Shown here: piece after piece, positions 1 through 10,018 of the stretch | Numbering within the stretch: the first letter of the stretch is position 1 | How the letters are laid out: each line of letters starts with the position of its first letter | Source: Fragilaria crotonensis | Taxonomy: Eukaryota; Bacillariophyta; Fragilariophyceae; Fragilariales; Fragilariaceae | DNA length: 64,000 bases | Direction: 5' to 3' | Assembly: GCA_022925895.1 (NCBI GenBank) | Contig: JAKSYS010000128.1 | Span: 48,293-112,292 of the forward strand | The notes under the pieces: generated by a model | What the model saw: only the letters and a program-made list of their open reading frames with translations | Told to the model about the DNA's origin: nothing | Databases searched by the model: none | Made by a program: the position numbers and the translations under genes

Positions 1-460
1 AGGTCGTTCCCCTCGTCGTCCTTTTTGGGTGCGATGGGAGCAAGATGACGTGCTCTGTGTGCATATGAACGACTGAAAGCAACGATAACGTCAGTAGGGA
101 ACTACGATACGTTGATGTCTTCCTGAGCCGACAGTTCCAATGCAAGTTGCGTTGTCTCAACGCAATGATTTTGCTTCTGCTTCTAGTACAGTTCGGAGTA
201 AGCCATCTTGATGCATGCCTTGGCTTCGACTTGCGAGGGAAAAATCATTGAGATAGGTTTACCCGTTGCTCTAGCGGCCTACAATTTGGAATCGAAAGGC
301 AATCAAGCGATGTTGATCAATAAATAGAGCTTCCATGCTACCATCAAATACAACCCAAACGCCAACGTACACCTCACATATCGTGACGTCAACAGAGCAA
401 GAATGCGATTCCGAGGACTTAACGAGGACTATCAAGTTGAAATCACTGCAAACTTCTTCT
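1..460. other. Intergenic / 3' flank of BRAP2 gene
   Basis: No convincing gene is seen here. A short plus-strand reading frame at 335-556 overlaps the C-terminal coding end of the minus-strand BRAP2 gene and is judged a shadow. The stretch may hold the 3' untranslated region of that gene. Confidence 0.4.
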
Positions 461-2447
461 CTACTTTGCTGCCATTTTCGAATCCGAATCTTCGTCTTCG
501 CCCTGCTGCTCCAATTGCAACATCAACGCGTGCACTTTGAATTCGAGCGGCGGTAGAGATTGTTGAATCATCTGTCGAGCTTCGTTTCGCTCTCGCTGGG
601 CTTCCTGAATTTGGCGTCTCATCTGTTCCTTGTTAGTCTCCAGCGATTCATTTAAATTCTTGAGGAAGCTAACTTCGTCTGCAACCTTTTTGATACCGAT
701 CCTGCAGCGTGGACAATCGATGCTGTAACTGACGACGTTCTTGCTTAAGCGCCGCTATCAGTGTTTCTGACGACGAACTGCTAGCGCTGCGGCTTCGAAA
801 CTGGCTTTCCTTAATGCCTCGTAGTAACTCCTCCAATTGTCCCTCGTAATAAGCACGCTGTTCTTCCAATTGCGATTTCAACAGAGTGTAGTACTGTTGA
901 GCGAAGCCTTCAAGCTTTCGGTGAACCACTTCATCTTCTTGGGCATCCGACAAACGCCCTGCTTCTGGCAGGCGTTGATTGTCATGTTGATTAGACACTT
1001 CAACGAGCTTGCCATCGGAGGAATTCTGAAGCAATCGATGAACGTAGCCTTGCCCGCAAAAATCCCAAACGTGCTGTGTTTCAGTGTCTAGAGCGTACGC
1101 GTGGAGTGTGTCGTCGTAATGCTGCCTTGCATGGCCCAACGAGGAAGCTGTAGAACTACCGCTTTTGGTGGCAGCGCTTGAGTTTGTACAAGAGATGACA
1201 CCGCATATCAAACACACGTAATTGTGTTCAGTGGAGCTGCAGATGTGGCATTGCGATAGTGTTTCGTTGAGACTGGCATGGTCGTAACGACAGACAGGAC
1301 AAGGAGAATCCTTGCACCGCCACAAACATGCCCAGTGGAACGAGTGATTACAGACTGTGGTGATAAGAACGCCAGGCTCGTCCGAGTCTTGGTCCAAGGG
1401 TTCCAAACAAACCGCACAGTTGTGAACTTCGGGTGTTCCGTTGGTTAGCTCCTCGTCTCTCTCCGAAGCGCGGTCGATGGTCCCGTGTGGCACTGATGAT
1501 GTTGATAACATCGACTCACTGTCGTTGCTTCTACTCCTCGATTCATTCGCTGCTCCGAAGGTGGGAGACAGGAGCGACACGATGCCATGCTGAGCATCAC
1601 CTTCCAGACCAACAACGTGATGCACTTGCGCAACTTGTGTTTCATCCAATGTCGTATAAGGCTTGTTGTTCAAATCTTGAACAAATTGGCGTGCTTCATG
1701 TGGTGATGACAAGACAAAGAGTACGAGGTAGGATCTAGGCGGTGCTTCTTGATGATTTTTCTGGGTGAGTTCGTTCCTCCACAAACTCCGATTCCGCGAT
1801 GAATTTTCTCTGAAGTCATCAATTGTGGCGACGGATCGGCAGCGAAAATGGCAGCAGCACTCTGTGCAGCCGATGCTGAGGGCGATGGTACAACAACGTC
1901 ATCGGACGACGATGATCGTCGGTATGTCCTTGTGGACAATGGCGAGTGCTTAATGTCAATCAATTCCGACTTCGATTTCTTCCAATTTCGTGATGAAGTT
2001 GTGGTTTGTGTAGTCGACGTTGAAGGGGTGACACGTCTGACACAGTAGCGATCCTCCACAACCTTCGTCATCATCGTCACAGAGCGAGGAAATCAGAATT
2101 CTGGCATGTTTGATTTGGCGTTGATGAGCTCGGGCCAAATGTAGTACGCCTTCCGGCACTTGTTCCGGTGGTACATGAATCATGGCAGCCACACAGTCAA
2201 GCGACGAGGACGATCCGATGTCGGGTGGTAACAAGAGGTCGTCAAATGTTTCATTCCGTAGGTCTTCCAACGTAAAGACAAATCCTTCATAGGTTCCCAA
2301 GGCTGGATTGCCGAAGGTTACGGGACGTCGTCGGATGCGGCTGCGTTTTTGAATCTTGCTGTTGGATTCTTTGGGGGTGTTTGTTGACGGCATCGCCGGC
2401 TCTGGCAACGACAGTGACAATGGCAATGTCAGCGAAGACGATTTCAT
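461..2447 (-). CDS. BRAP2-type RING/UBP zinc-finger E3 ubiquitin ligase, split by an intron and one frame break
   Basis: This is the family of BRCA1-associated protein 2 (BRAP/IMP), cytosolic RING E3 ligases linked in animals to Ras/MAPK signalling. The N-terminal exon (about 2447 to 2050) carries the first half of the BRAP2 RRM-like domain. The main exon (to 669) carries its second half (SYLVLFVLSS, KPYT), then a RING-H2 finger (CAVCLEPLD ... CNHSFHWACL ... CPVCR) and a UBP-type zinc finger (CHIC ... CLICG ... HARQHYDDTLHAYALD). The two exons are in different frames, so an intron of roughly 150-350 nt must lie between about 2090 and 1735; the exact junction is not resolved. After the apparent stop at 669, a long coiled coil of the kind that closes BRAP2 proteins continues in another frame to a TAG at 461-463. 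One surplus base in the A5 tract (687-691, T on the plus strand) explains the switch. The start ATG at 2447 is the most upstream reasonable one; an ATG at about 2393 is the alternative. Confidence 0.85.
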
Positions 2448-2649
2448 TTCGATGAGATGAATTGTCCTGAAACGTGCTAAATCCCTCCAATGATATCCGC
2501 AATCACCACCTGCGCTCGTGCTTATCAAGAGCTAATGGAACGTATTACATGCCACGATACAAGACGATCGACTTGTAAACTGTCCAAGGCGAAAGTAAAG
2601 CTCCAACCCAACCGCAATCCAACCACAACGACAGAGCGTTGGGAGCTCG

Positions 2650-2805
2650 TGAGTAAGTTAAGCCATAGGATGACTCTAGGACGTAACATCGTGTTAAAAG
2701 CGTTTATTCGTAACAGTGAGCATACGACTCATCATATCAGCAATTGGCACTATCGCACTGTCGTACTGTTGTATCGTACACAGTTTGCACGGTCAACTCA
2801 AATCA
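2650..2805 (-). repeat. 3' LTR of the copia element
   Basis: 156-bp terminal repeat matching 9044-9197 apart from one substitution and an extra CT. On the element's own strand it is the downstream LTR, directly preceded by a purine-rich tract. Confidence 0.93.
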
Positions 2806-2815
2806 GTCCCCTCGA
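2806..2815 (-). promoter_or_regulatory. Polypurine tract next to 3' LTR
   Basis: On the element strand the bases abutting the 3' LTR read GAGGGGAC, a purine-rich run in the place where plus-strand DNA synthesis is primed in LTR retroelements. Assigned by position and composition. Confidence 0.55.
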
Positions 2816-2932
2816 ACTAGGGAGATTGTGCGATCTAGCTAGGTCGTCGAATGCACTGGATCATGGTGGTATTCTGTCACATTTCGTACGTGACAAGGGA
2901 ACCCAATTAACCTACTAACCTCTGTGAGGGGG

Positions 2933-5900
2933 TCACCGATGATCAGTCAAATCATATAGGATAAGTCCAACGAGATGATCACGCTTTTGACCACCCGGAA
3001 TAATCTTTGTACATATGTCTGCCGGGTTGTCATGTGTCGATACATGTCCGGTGAGACATTCGCCCATGGCCACAGCTTCACGGACCGCGTGGTAACACAC
3101 TGAGTTCGACTTCTTCTTAAGCACCGACTCAGGGCGTTGGGTATTATGGATAACCGACATATTGTCGCCATAAATATATGATGGACCCGAAAGGGGTACG
3201 CCCATCATTCGTAGTTTGTAGCGAATCCCACGCAGGGTCTCCATTCCCTGTTTCATCGCCACAAATTCAGCACCAAAAACACTTGTTTCAATCGTTGACT
3301 GTTTCTTGGAGAACCAAGTGATTGGCGCCATATTGAGATATATCAAAAACCCCGTACGCGATCGGCGAACACGCTTGTCACCTGCGTGATCCGAGTCAAC
3401 GTACATCCGGAGATCAACGTCCTTGCCTCGAGGCTCAGGTGCGTTTGGCGGAACCGCTTCCGTAACGTTGCCGTACATGGCCTTCCAATCACATTCCTTG
3501 AAGACAGACATGTCCACGTCAGGATACGTAGGGTCAAAAACGATGCGAGCGTTGTGTCTCTTTTCCAAATAGTTGAAAAGATGAAACACAGCTTCCAAGT
3601 GTCCCTCGCGCGGCATTATTAAATGCGAGGCAAGTTCGGACACTTCCGTAATTATATCAATGCGACCCAACTCAACGCACCACCGTAGGACTCCTATCTG
3701 CGTCTGATAGAACGCCGCGGCTTGAGCATCAAGCACCGGTGTCACATCTAACTCGGGCGCATAGTTGAGCGGGAAAGGTCCACTGGTCCGCTTCGCCCAC
3801 GTTCGGGTTGGGTATGTTCGGCTGTGATAATCCTTCACGTTTGTCACTGCCGCTTGAATGTACTTACTTGGACTCATTGCCCATGCTCGTACCCCGTTTG
3901 GTAGAACTACCCCTCTCAGCTTCGCACCGAGGTAGAATTCTGGATCACGAATCGATCCTGGTTTCGTTTTGAAGAAGTGATCTATCTCCTTCAACGCACG
4001 TAAACCATCATGATGTACCACCAAAATATCGTCAACATATAAGAGACAGTACGCATAGTACTTGTATCCATCATCTGGGCGAGTTTCCGACTTCATCCAA
4101 AGGTCTTGGTCCGCAACGCAAGATTGCCATCCAAGATGTCTCATGCAGTCGGCCAGGTGGTTGCGAAATGATGCCCCTGCGGATTTCAATCCATAAAGAG
4201 CGCGCACGATGATTGCTTTCTTCCCAGCATCAGCGCCGAATTCGGGTCCGAGCAAACACCAAATCTTTTCCCCGACAGGTGCGGTGAGATAGGCATTTTC
4301 GATGTCGGCCGTTTTCACTTCGAGGTCGTTCAATGCTGCTAAGGTGAGCGCGATTCTCACAGACTCGCGTGACACCACTGTTGCATATGTCACAGATGCT
4401 GGAGGACTAGCAGTCATGTGACCACCCGCCACAAACCGTGCCTTGCGTTGAAAATCCTCCATCTTGACATCAAAAATAAGATGGCATCGTATTTCTTGGA
4501 AGGTCGGCGGTGGGTCGGCCCCCTTCTTCCAATGTCTGAAATGCCACTTGAACTTTTGACATCTCCTTACGTACGGCATCTTGCCAAAGAGTGTTGCCGT
4601 TTTCAGTGTCGATGCGAACGCAATCGGCAAAGGTCTTGGGGACCTCAATACCAAACTTATGGGTTCGTTTGTGATATCGGGTCTTCACTGCCGCTATGAT
4701 CCGATTACGTCGTCGGATTATATGTGGCACCCACCACGCGAAGGCGGGTTCACCTTCAATGCCTTTCGATATTGCGTAGTCGGCGACTTGTAAAGGGATT
4801 GGACTCTTTAAGGTCAGCCAGCCTTTCCCACGAGGTGCTGCCGTCTTTCCACTCAACACAAAGTCGCCATCCTTTCGTCGACTTTCGAATGTGGGTATTC
4901 GACCCTTTTCGAATATACATGTCAGCGCGTGACATCGCGTTTTCGTCCTTCCGATGGTCAACGATTCCAGCGAGTAGGAGGAATTGATTTCCTTCTTCAT
5001 CACACATGGCATACATATTTTGGGCGATGACGTTCGCTGCCATCTCCGCAATTTGGCCATCGGGGAATTCGACCTCGTACGTTCGAGTGTCAAGTATGGG
5101 GTTGGGATTGGCACGACCGACGACGCTTCCATCGGCCATACGTTTGCGTCCCCTCACCTTTGCATTCATCATCCTTCCACCGATTGGAAGTTCGACTTCG
5201 GCTCCAATATATTGGTCGTAAGTATCGACGTCGTCATCGTCGACATCGTCAGCAACCAGTGGAGCCGCGCCGTCAACATCGTCATCGTATCGATCGTAAA
5301 TTGGCGTATCGAAAGACTCAAGTTCGGGATTACTGGCAAAGTCCTCATACTTGAAGCCCTCGCCAAAGATCTTGTTCACCGATTCGGTAAACTTTTCACG
5401 CGCAGTCCTTGCCGTTGCATCAGCAATTTCATCGGGCGTGAGTGATCTTACCGTGGATCGGTACACGACTTCGCCATTGGCTTTCAACACTTTCCGCGTC
5501 ATGGCTGGACCGATATCAATTGCAGGGCCTAGGTCGCGGCCCAGCACCATTGCTTCGTCCGGGTATGTGACCGAGGTGTCTCGGAACATAACCCATTCGT
5601 ACCATCCAAATTGGACAAGGGGGGAAATGTCGGCAGTCTCGCCACTTACAATCGTTTCCGGAACCTGTCCATTCAATTTGTAGATGTCGTGAGCAGTGAA
5701 GGATCTAACGTACGCCTCACGTTCGAGGCAGTCGTCCCAAAATCGCTTCGGTGCCTTCGACCGAACCATTTGTCGTCCGACTCCCTTTTTTAGTTCTCGG
5801 ATCGCAGCTTCCGCAGAATTCGACCAAGGGGAGTGCGGTTCCGTTTGTTTCACGTGCACGCCAACTTCGCGACACTTTCTCCGGAATTCCCCATCGTCTG

Positions 5901-7050
5901 CTCCTCGCTCCGTCCATGATGATGGTGTTGGGGACACCATCTCTTTGGAACAGTAGCGACAGACCTTCATGTGCCATCGACTTCTTAGCCATGGGATATG
6001 CCCGGCACCATCCGTCGGAAGTGGAGAAGATCTGCGCATATTTGTTATTGCGTCGGGACGGGATGTTCGATATCAGCGTGTCAGTGAAACAGTCAATCGC
6101 TAGTCTCCGATATCGTAGCTGTCGATCGTTAGTTCGAAAGCGTCGCGATAGGGTCGGGTGCAGTACGGTGCGGACTCCTCGCTGCGTCGTTACGTCTATC
6201 GTTCGTTTCGCCGTTGCCAAGTCGATACCCCAATTCTTCGCAAGCTGTTCAGGTTTAAATTGCTTCCCACTACTTCCGTACTTGCGCAAGACGGAGATGT
6301 TGCTGGTAATTGAATCATAGAGCAGCATGTCATCGTGGATCACCGAGGTTTGTTTCAACGACAATGTTGCAGCATCGGATCCGACCGATATCGCCTTTGC
6401 CACCTCAAGCGTATGGGAAACCGAACAGAGTCGACGGCTGGATGGGGCGGCTCCAATACGGTCCCTGTTTCCCAGACGGTGGAAATTAATGATCGCTCTT
6501 GAGAAGCAAAAGTTGTGTCGTGGGGATCATAAGGCGGATCCTCACTGGTGAGTTCGACGTGCGGTAAAGACTCAAATTCGGAGATTGAGGGCTTCCGGGT
6601 TGGAAACGTGGATGTCACTCCGTGAATTCCAAGGGGAATTACATATGGGCGGCCCATCGCCGTGTCAGGAATTAAAATCGTATGCGTAAATTCGTCGGGG
6701 TTTTCAGTGAGGAAACGAGGCGTCTCGTTCACAATCACGTCATTAAGACGAAGTTGCATGGGCGACAATAAATTATGACTTAGGTCCGGGATATATATGG
6801 CCTGATGTATCATCAAGATCACAGTTTCACCACTGAGCAGATCGTCGTAGGCCAGTGCCGCGGACACAGTACGTAAGTCTTTGGCAATCGGACCGGACGG
6901 GTCGTATCCTGAGACATTGATAGGACGTTCATAATCATGTACTATAAGAGCGTTATGGCCGACTGCACACTGGTCGGCGTGCGAGTCCAAGTCGGTCCGT
7001 GACTCTTCAACTGTGACGTCAAGAGATCCGAGGGTGCGGAGCGCGCCCAA
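2933..7050 (-). pseudogene. pol: copia pol: protease, integrase, reverse transcriptase, RNase H (frame-broken)
   Basis: Read from 7050 downwards. Protease has the aspartic site in LDSHADQCAVG and the trailing HNLLSPMQL typical of CoDi elements. Integrase spans about 6400-4800 with acidic residues in FTDTLIS, IMDGA and NSAEAAIRELKK, and ends in a chromodomain-like stretch (WRLCVEWKDGSTSWERL). Reverse transcriptase follows (ENAYLTAPVGEK, YGLKSAG, YVDDILVV). RNase H has YVDSDHAGD, KKQSTIETSVFGAEF and GDNMSV, and ends at 2933. The frame changes at about 6415-6417 (one C too few), 5889-5892 (one C too many), 4792-4797 and 4519-4523 (one base too many each, plus-strand bases). With those single bases corrected the reading frame is continuous, so either the copy has decayed at homopolymers only or the sequence has indel errors. 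Confidence 0.9.
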
Positions 7051-7062
7051 CGTGACGTCGCG

Positions 7063-8549
7063 TCACTTGGATTCTCGCTTCTGACGAATCAATGAAGGAT
7101 TAGTGCGATTGCTCGCCTTCTTGTCCTTATCGTCGTTCGTCGTGACGGTATCAGATTGGGTAGAGGTGTCGGTGTCGTCGTCATTCACGCCCGTTTTACC
7201 CATCTGCTTTGCGAGCTGAGAGACTTGGCGGTTCATAGCACGAAGATTCTTGATGACATCTTTGGTGCTCCCTTTTCCGCGCGAGTCCCTTAACCTTGCT
7301 GTCCTTTGAACCGGGCTTGTGGCCTCGCTTGAGACGTTTGGAGGAAAGTTCCTTCTTCTGTTCAGGAGACAATTCGTTGTACTCCTCCTTGGTGTAGTAC
7401 CGGTCTTCGACGGCGCCACTACTGGCCTTGCGTTTTCCCCACCTTGACTTCCGAGATGTTGACCGTGGCGTTGGTCTTTGATTTTGAGGTCTGGCGAATA
7501 TAATCTTGGTATAGGGTTACACAGGCGTCAAAGTCGCTGCGAAGCCTCTCGTCGGACATGATGCGCGTTTTAACGGCGTCAAACTTGTCGGACTTGATGC
7601 CGTCGAGCAGGAACCGAACCTTGGATCTTGGGTCGATTCCTGTATAACCATGTTCAACAAGCCCTTCCATAATGGAATGCTGTTGTTTATGGACGTTCAC
7701 GTAGCGCTCAAAGTCCCAACGGCGCTGCTCTCCGTTGTAGACCGTGTTCTTGAGCTTATCTTCTGCAAGTGTTGCCATGTTATCAACATTGTTCGGTCCG
7801 AGGAAATGTTGCTGGAGATTAAGGAAAGCCATCCTCCCATCGCGCGTGCGCTGAGCAGGCTTCACGTACGTCCAACAAGAGTGTTCCCTGGTTATCTTGG
7901 AGATGATGTCCCAAACTTTTTCGCGATTGACCAGGTACGTCGGGTCTGGGACCTTGACTCCGGCACCGTCAAGCGTGAAGTGTGGTGCCCTCGCGATCAT
8001 TTCGTCTTGAATCGTGGGGTAGGTCGGTTCACCATCGATTTCTGGCACCGCCTCGCTTTTGCGGACGACATATGCGAGCGGAATCTGACGCTCACCGAGG
8101 TAGGAACGAAGGTATTCTTCAATCGATTCCATTGTCTTGGGCCAGTCCTTGGCATTGATTGTTGGTGCTTCAGTTGGCGCCTTATATGTGGATTCGAATT
8201 CGCGCAAGTCGCGAACCGAACGAATGGTCTCAAGCGTCACGTCCGCAGCCGTAACGATGCGACTCACGCGAGCACGGTGACGGAGGAAGAAGGATAGTAG
8301 TTTCAGGTGCCCCTCAGCCCGCTGGTTGACGGGTACACCGGGGTTTTGCACGGCAGCAGCCCCGGCCGCAGCAGCAGGGATAGTACCTCCAGGGCGCCTG
8401 ACGATCTTGCAAAGGCTCACCACTTCGGCGTCACTCATCATCCTGATCTCGTCAAGGGAATCGATACCTTGGTCCTCGACAATGGCTTGGGCCGCGCCCT
8501 CGGAGAAGCCAATGCGAGTTAGGGTCGCACGCATCACAGCGTTGTTCAT
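7063..8549 (-). pseudogene. gag: copia gag, with two homopolymer frame breaks
   Basis: The capsid-like protein of the copia element begins at the ATG at 8549 (the open frame extends to 8579 only through a TTG). The first 370 or so residues are in one frame and end just after VNISEVKVGK. A short middle segment rich in Lys and Glu (YYTKEEYNELSPEQKKEL) lies in a second frame, and the tail (DVIKNLRAMNRQVSQLAKQ) in a third. Deleting one base from the four-base tract at 7437-7440 and one from 7287-7289 joins all three. The protein packages element RNA. No zinc knuckle was seen. The boundary to pol is a stop at 7063 followed by an open pol frame. Confidence 0.8.
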
Positions 8550-8579
8550 GGTTGTTCTTGGGTCGGTTTCGGAAGGCAA

Positions 8580-9043
8580 AAACTGAAGAAGTGAGTGCGG
8601 GCAAACGGTTCTCCACTGGGAAATCGTGCGTTGATTTCACGTCCAGTGAGATGCGATATATTCAGGTTATGAAGATATATATCTTGGTAAAACGCATCCC
8701 GTCATGCGTTGGGATCGTTGGGTCGCTCGTCCTGATGGAAAAATCCTTTTGAACGATGTGATGGTTGTTCTATCCATCATTTGCATCCATGGGGTGATCA
8801 CAATGGTTGCCTTGCGCGGCCATGTGGTCCAACATCACACTAAGGGTCACACGCAAGAGATAGTTTGTCGGCGTGTCTAGGCCGGCAGCATATATTGTCA
8901 AATTGTGAGGTGAGAAATTATTGGATGGACCAGTTGCTTTAGCGCGCTTTTCTGGCTGCTCAATGACAATATCGTCGGGTACGACTTATACAGGTCGGTT
9001 CGGGGCATGTTGTAAGTCGCTGAGCGGATTGGGTCTGATAAAC
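8580..9043 (-). other. Untranslated leader of the copia element
   Basis: About 460 bp between gag and the 5' LTR without a convincing gene. It fits the untranslated leader and packaging region of a copia element. Confidence 0.5.
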
Positions 9044-9197
9044 TGAGTAAATTAAGCCATAGGATGACTAGGACGTAACATCGTGTTAAAAGCGTTTATT
9101 CGTAACAGTGAGCATACGACTCATCATATCAGCAATTGGCACTATCGCACTGTCGTACTGTTGTATCGTACACAGTTTGCACGGTCAACTCAAATCA
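9044..9197 (-). repeat. 5' LTR of the copia element
   Basis: 154-bp repeat matching 2650-2805. As the upstream LTR on the minus strand it should hold the element promoter. Just inside it, the element strand reads GTTTATCAGACCC, which partly resembles the usual copia primer-binding motif (TATCAGA); primer assignment is uncertain. Confidence 0.93.
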
Positions 9198-10018
9198 CTC
9201 GGCGGAAGGGCTGTGTAGATCCGAAATCCGAGGACGAGTAGACCCATACAGGCTTTTCGTAATTTTACTTTCTCGAGTACATAGTGTGTTTTTGTCCTAC
9301 TATGTCATAGTAGTGCGTATTTGCTACAGTACTGGAGTAGTGTGCTACCGGTAGTAATCAGTTTAGCGGTTTGGTCTCCAAAAACGAGAAATTAAGCTGA
9401 AACCGTCATTTCCCGGAATTCACAGACTTCTCAGATATGATCTTGTATTAGCACTTGTACTTGTACTTCCGTATTGCGGGCGTCGGGTTTTTTTTTTTTT
9501 TTTTTTTTTTTAATCATATTTTTTCGTACCAGGTACCAGTACTGGGCAAAGCGGTAGCACGTTAAATAGATTTCGAGTTTTTTTTTTAAATCACAATGCC
9601 CCAACACCAGTACTTGGACATGGTACTGTACTGCATATACAGAGCTCGGAGTTCTGAGTTCTGAGACAAAACAAGTACTGTAGCACCTGTACAGTATGTC
9701 AGTTGACATTGCAGTACACAGATACTCCATGTTCCCTGGTACTCGAGTACCCCTACAACAAGTGCACAACACTGCACTACGTAGTCTACACAATCTACAG
9801 TTGACAGTTTCCGATCTCTCCGCAATCCCACTATCTTCCGATCAATGACACTTCCGTGATAACCTTGAAACTTCCATTCCTCATCGAGCAATAGTCCACT
9901 CCGCTGATTACACGAGAGCAATAGAAAACTGCTCAGAATACATGGTTATCGTATCTTTATTACTGACAGCTAACACAACTGCATCAGCATCAGTATTGTA
10001 AGACAACGGGCCACAGCA
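9198..10018. other. Intergenic with a T24 tract
   Basis: No gene was recognised. It holds a 24-base T run at 9488-9511 and many GTAC/CAGTAC palindromic words common in the intergenic DNA of this window. The last part is the presumptive promoter and 5' UTR of the GH30 gene. Confidence 0.5.

Larger units (their letters stand above)
2650..9197 (-). mobile_element. Ty1/copia LTR retrotransposon of the diatom CoDi type
   Basis: This is a complete element of about 6.5 kb read on the minus strand. The long terminal repeats (154 and 156 bp) begin TG and end CA, and differ by one substitution and one 2-bp indel. Left and right flanks both show CTCG next to the LTR ends, a probable short target duplication (4 bp visible, 5 bp is usual for copia). 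Gene order gag, protease, integrase, reverse transcriptase, RNase H is that of Ty1/copia. Near-identical LTRs imply a recent insertion. Even so, gag-pol is crossed by at least six single-base frame breaks, all at homopolymers. The element sits about 200 bp upstream of the BRAP2 start. Confidence 0.93.

Noticed and set aside
335-556. Plus-strand 73-codon frame near the left edge
   Set aside because: It overlaps the coiled-coil coding tail of the minus-strand BRAP2 gene and has no known motif.
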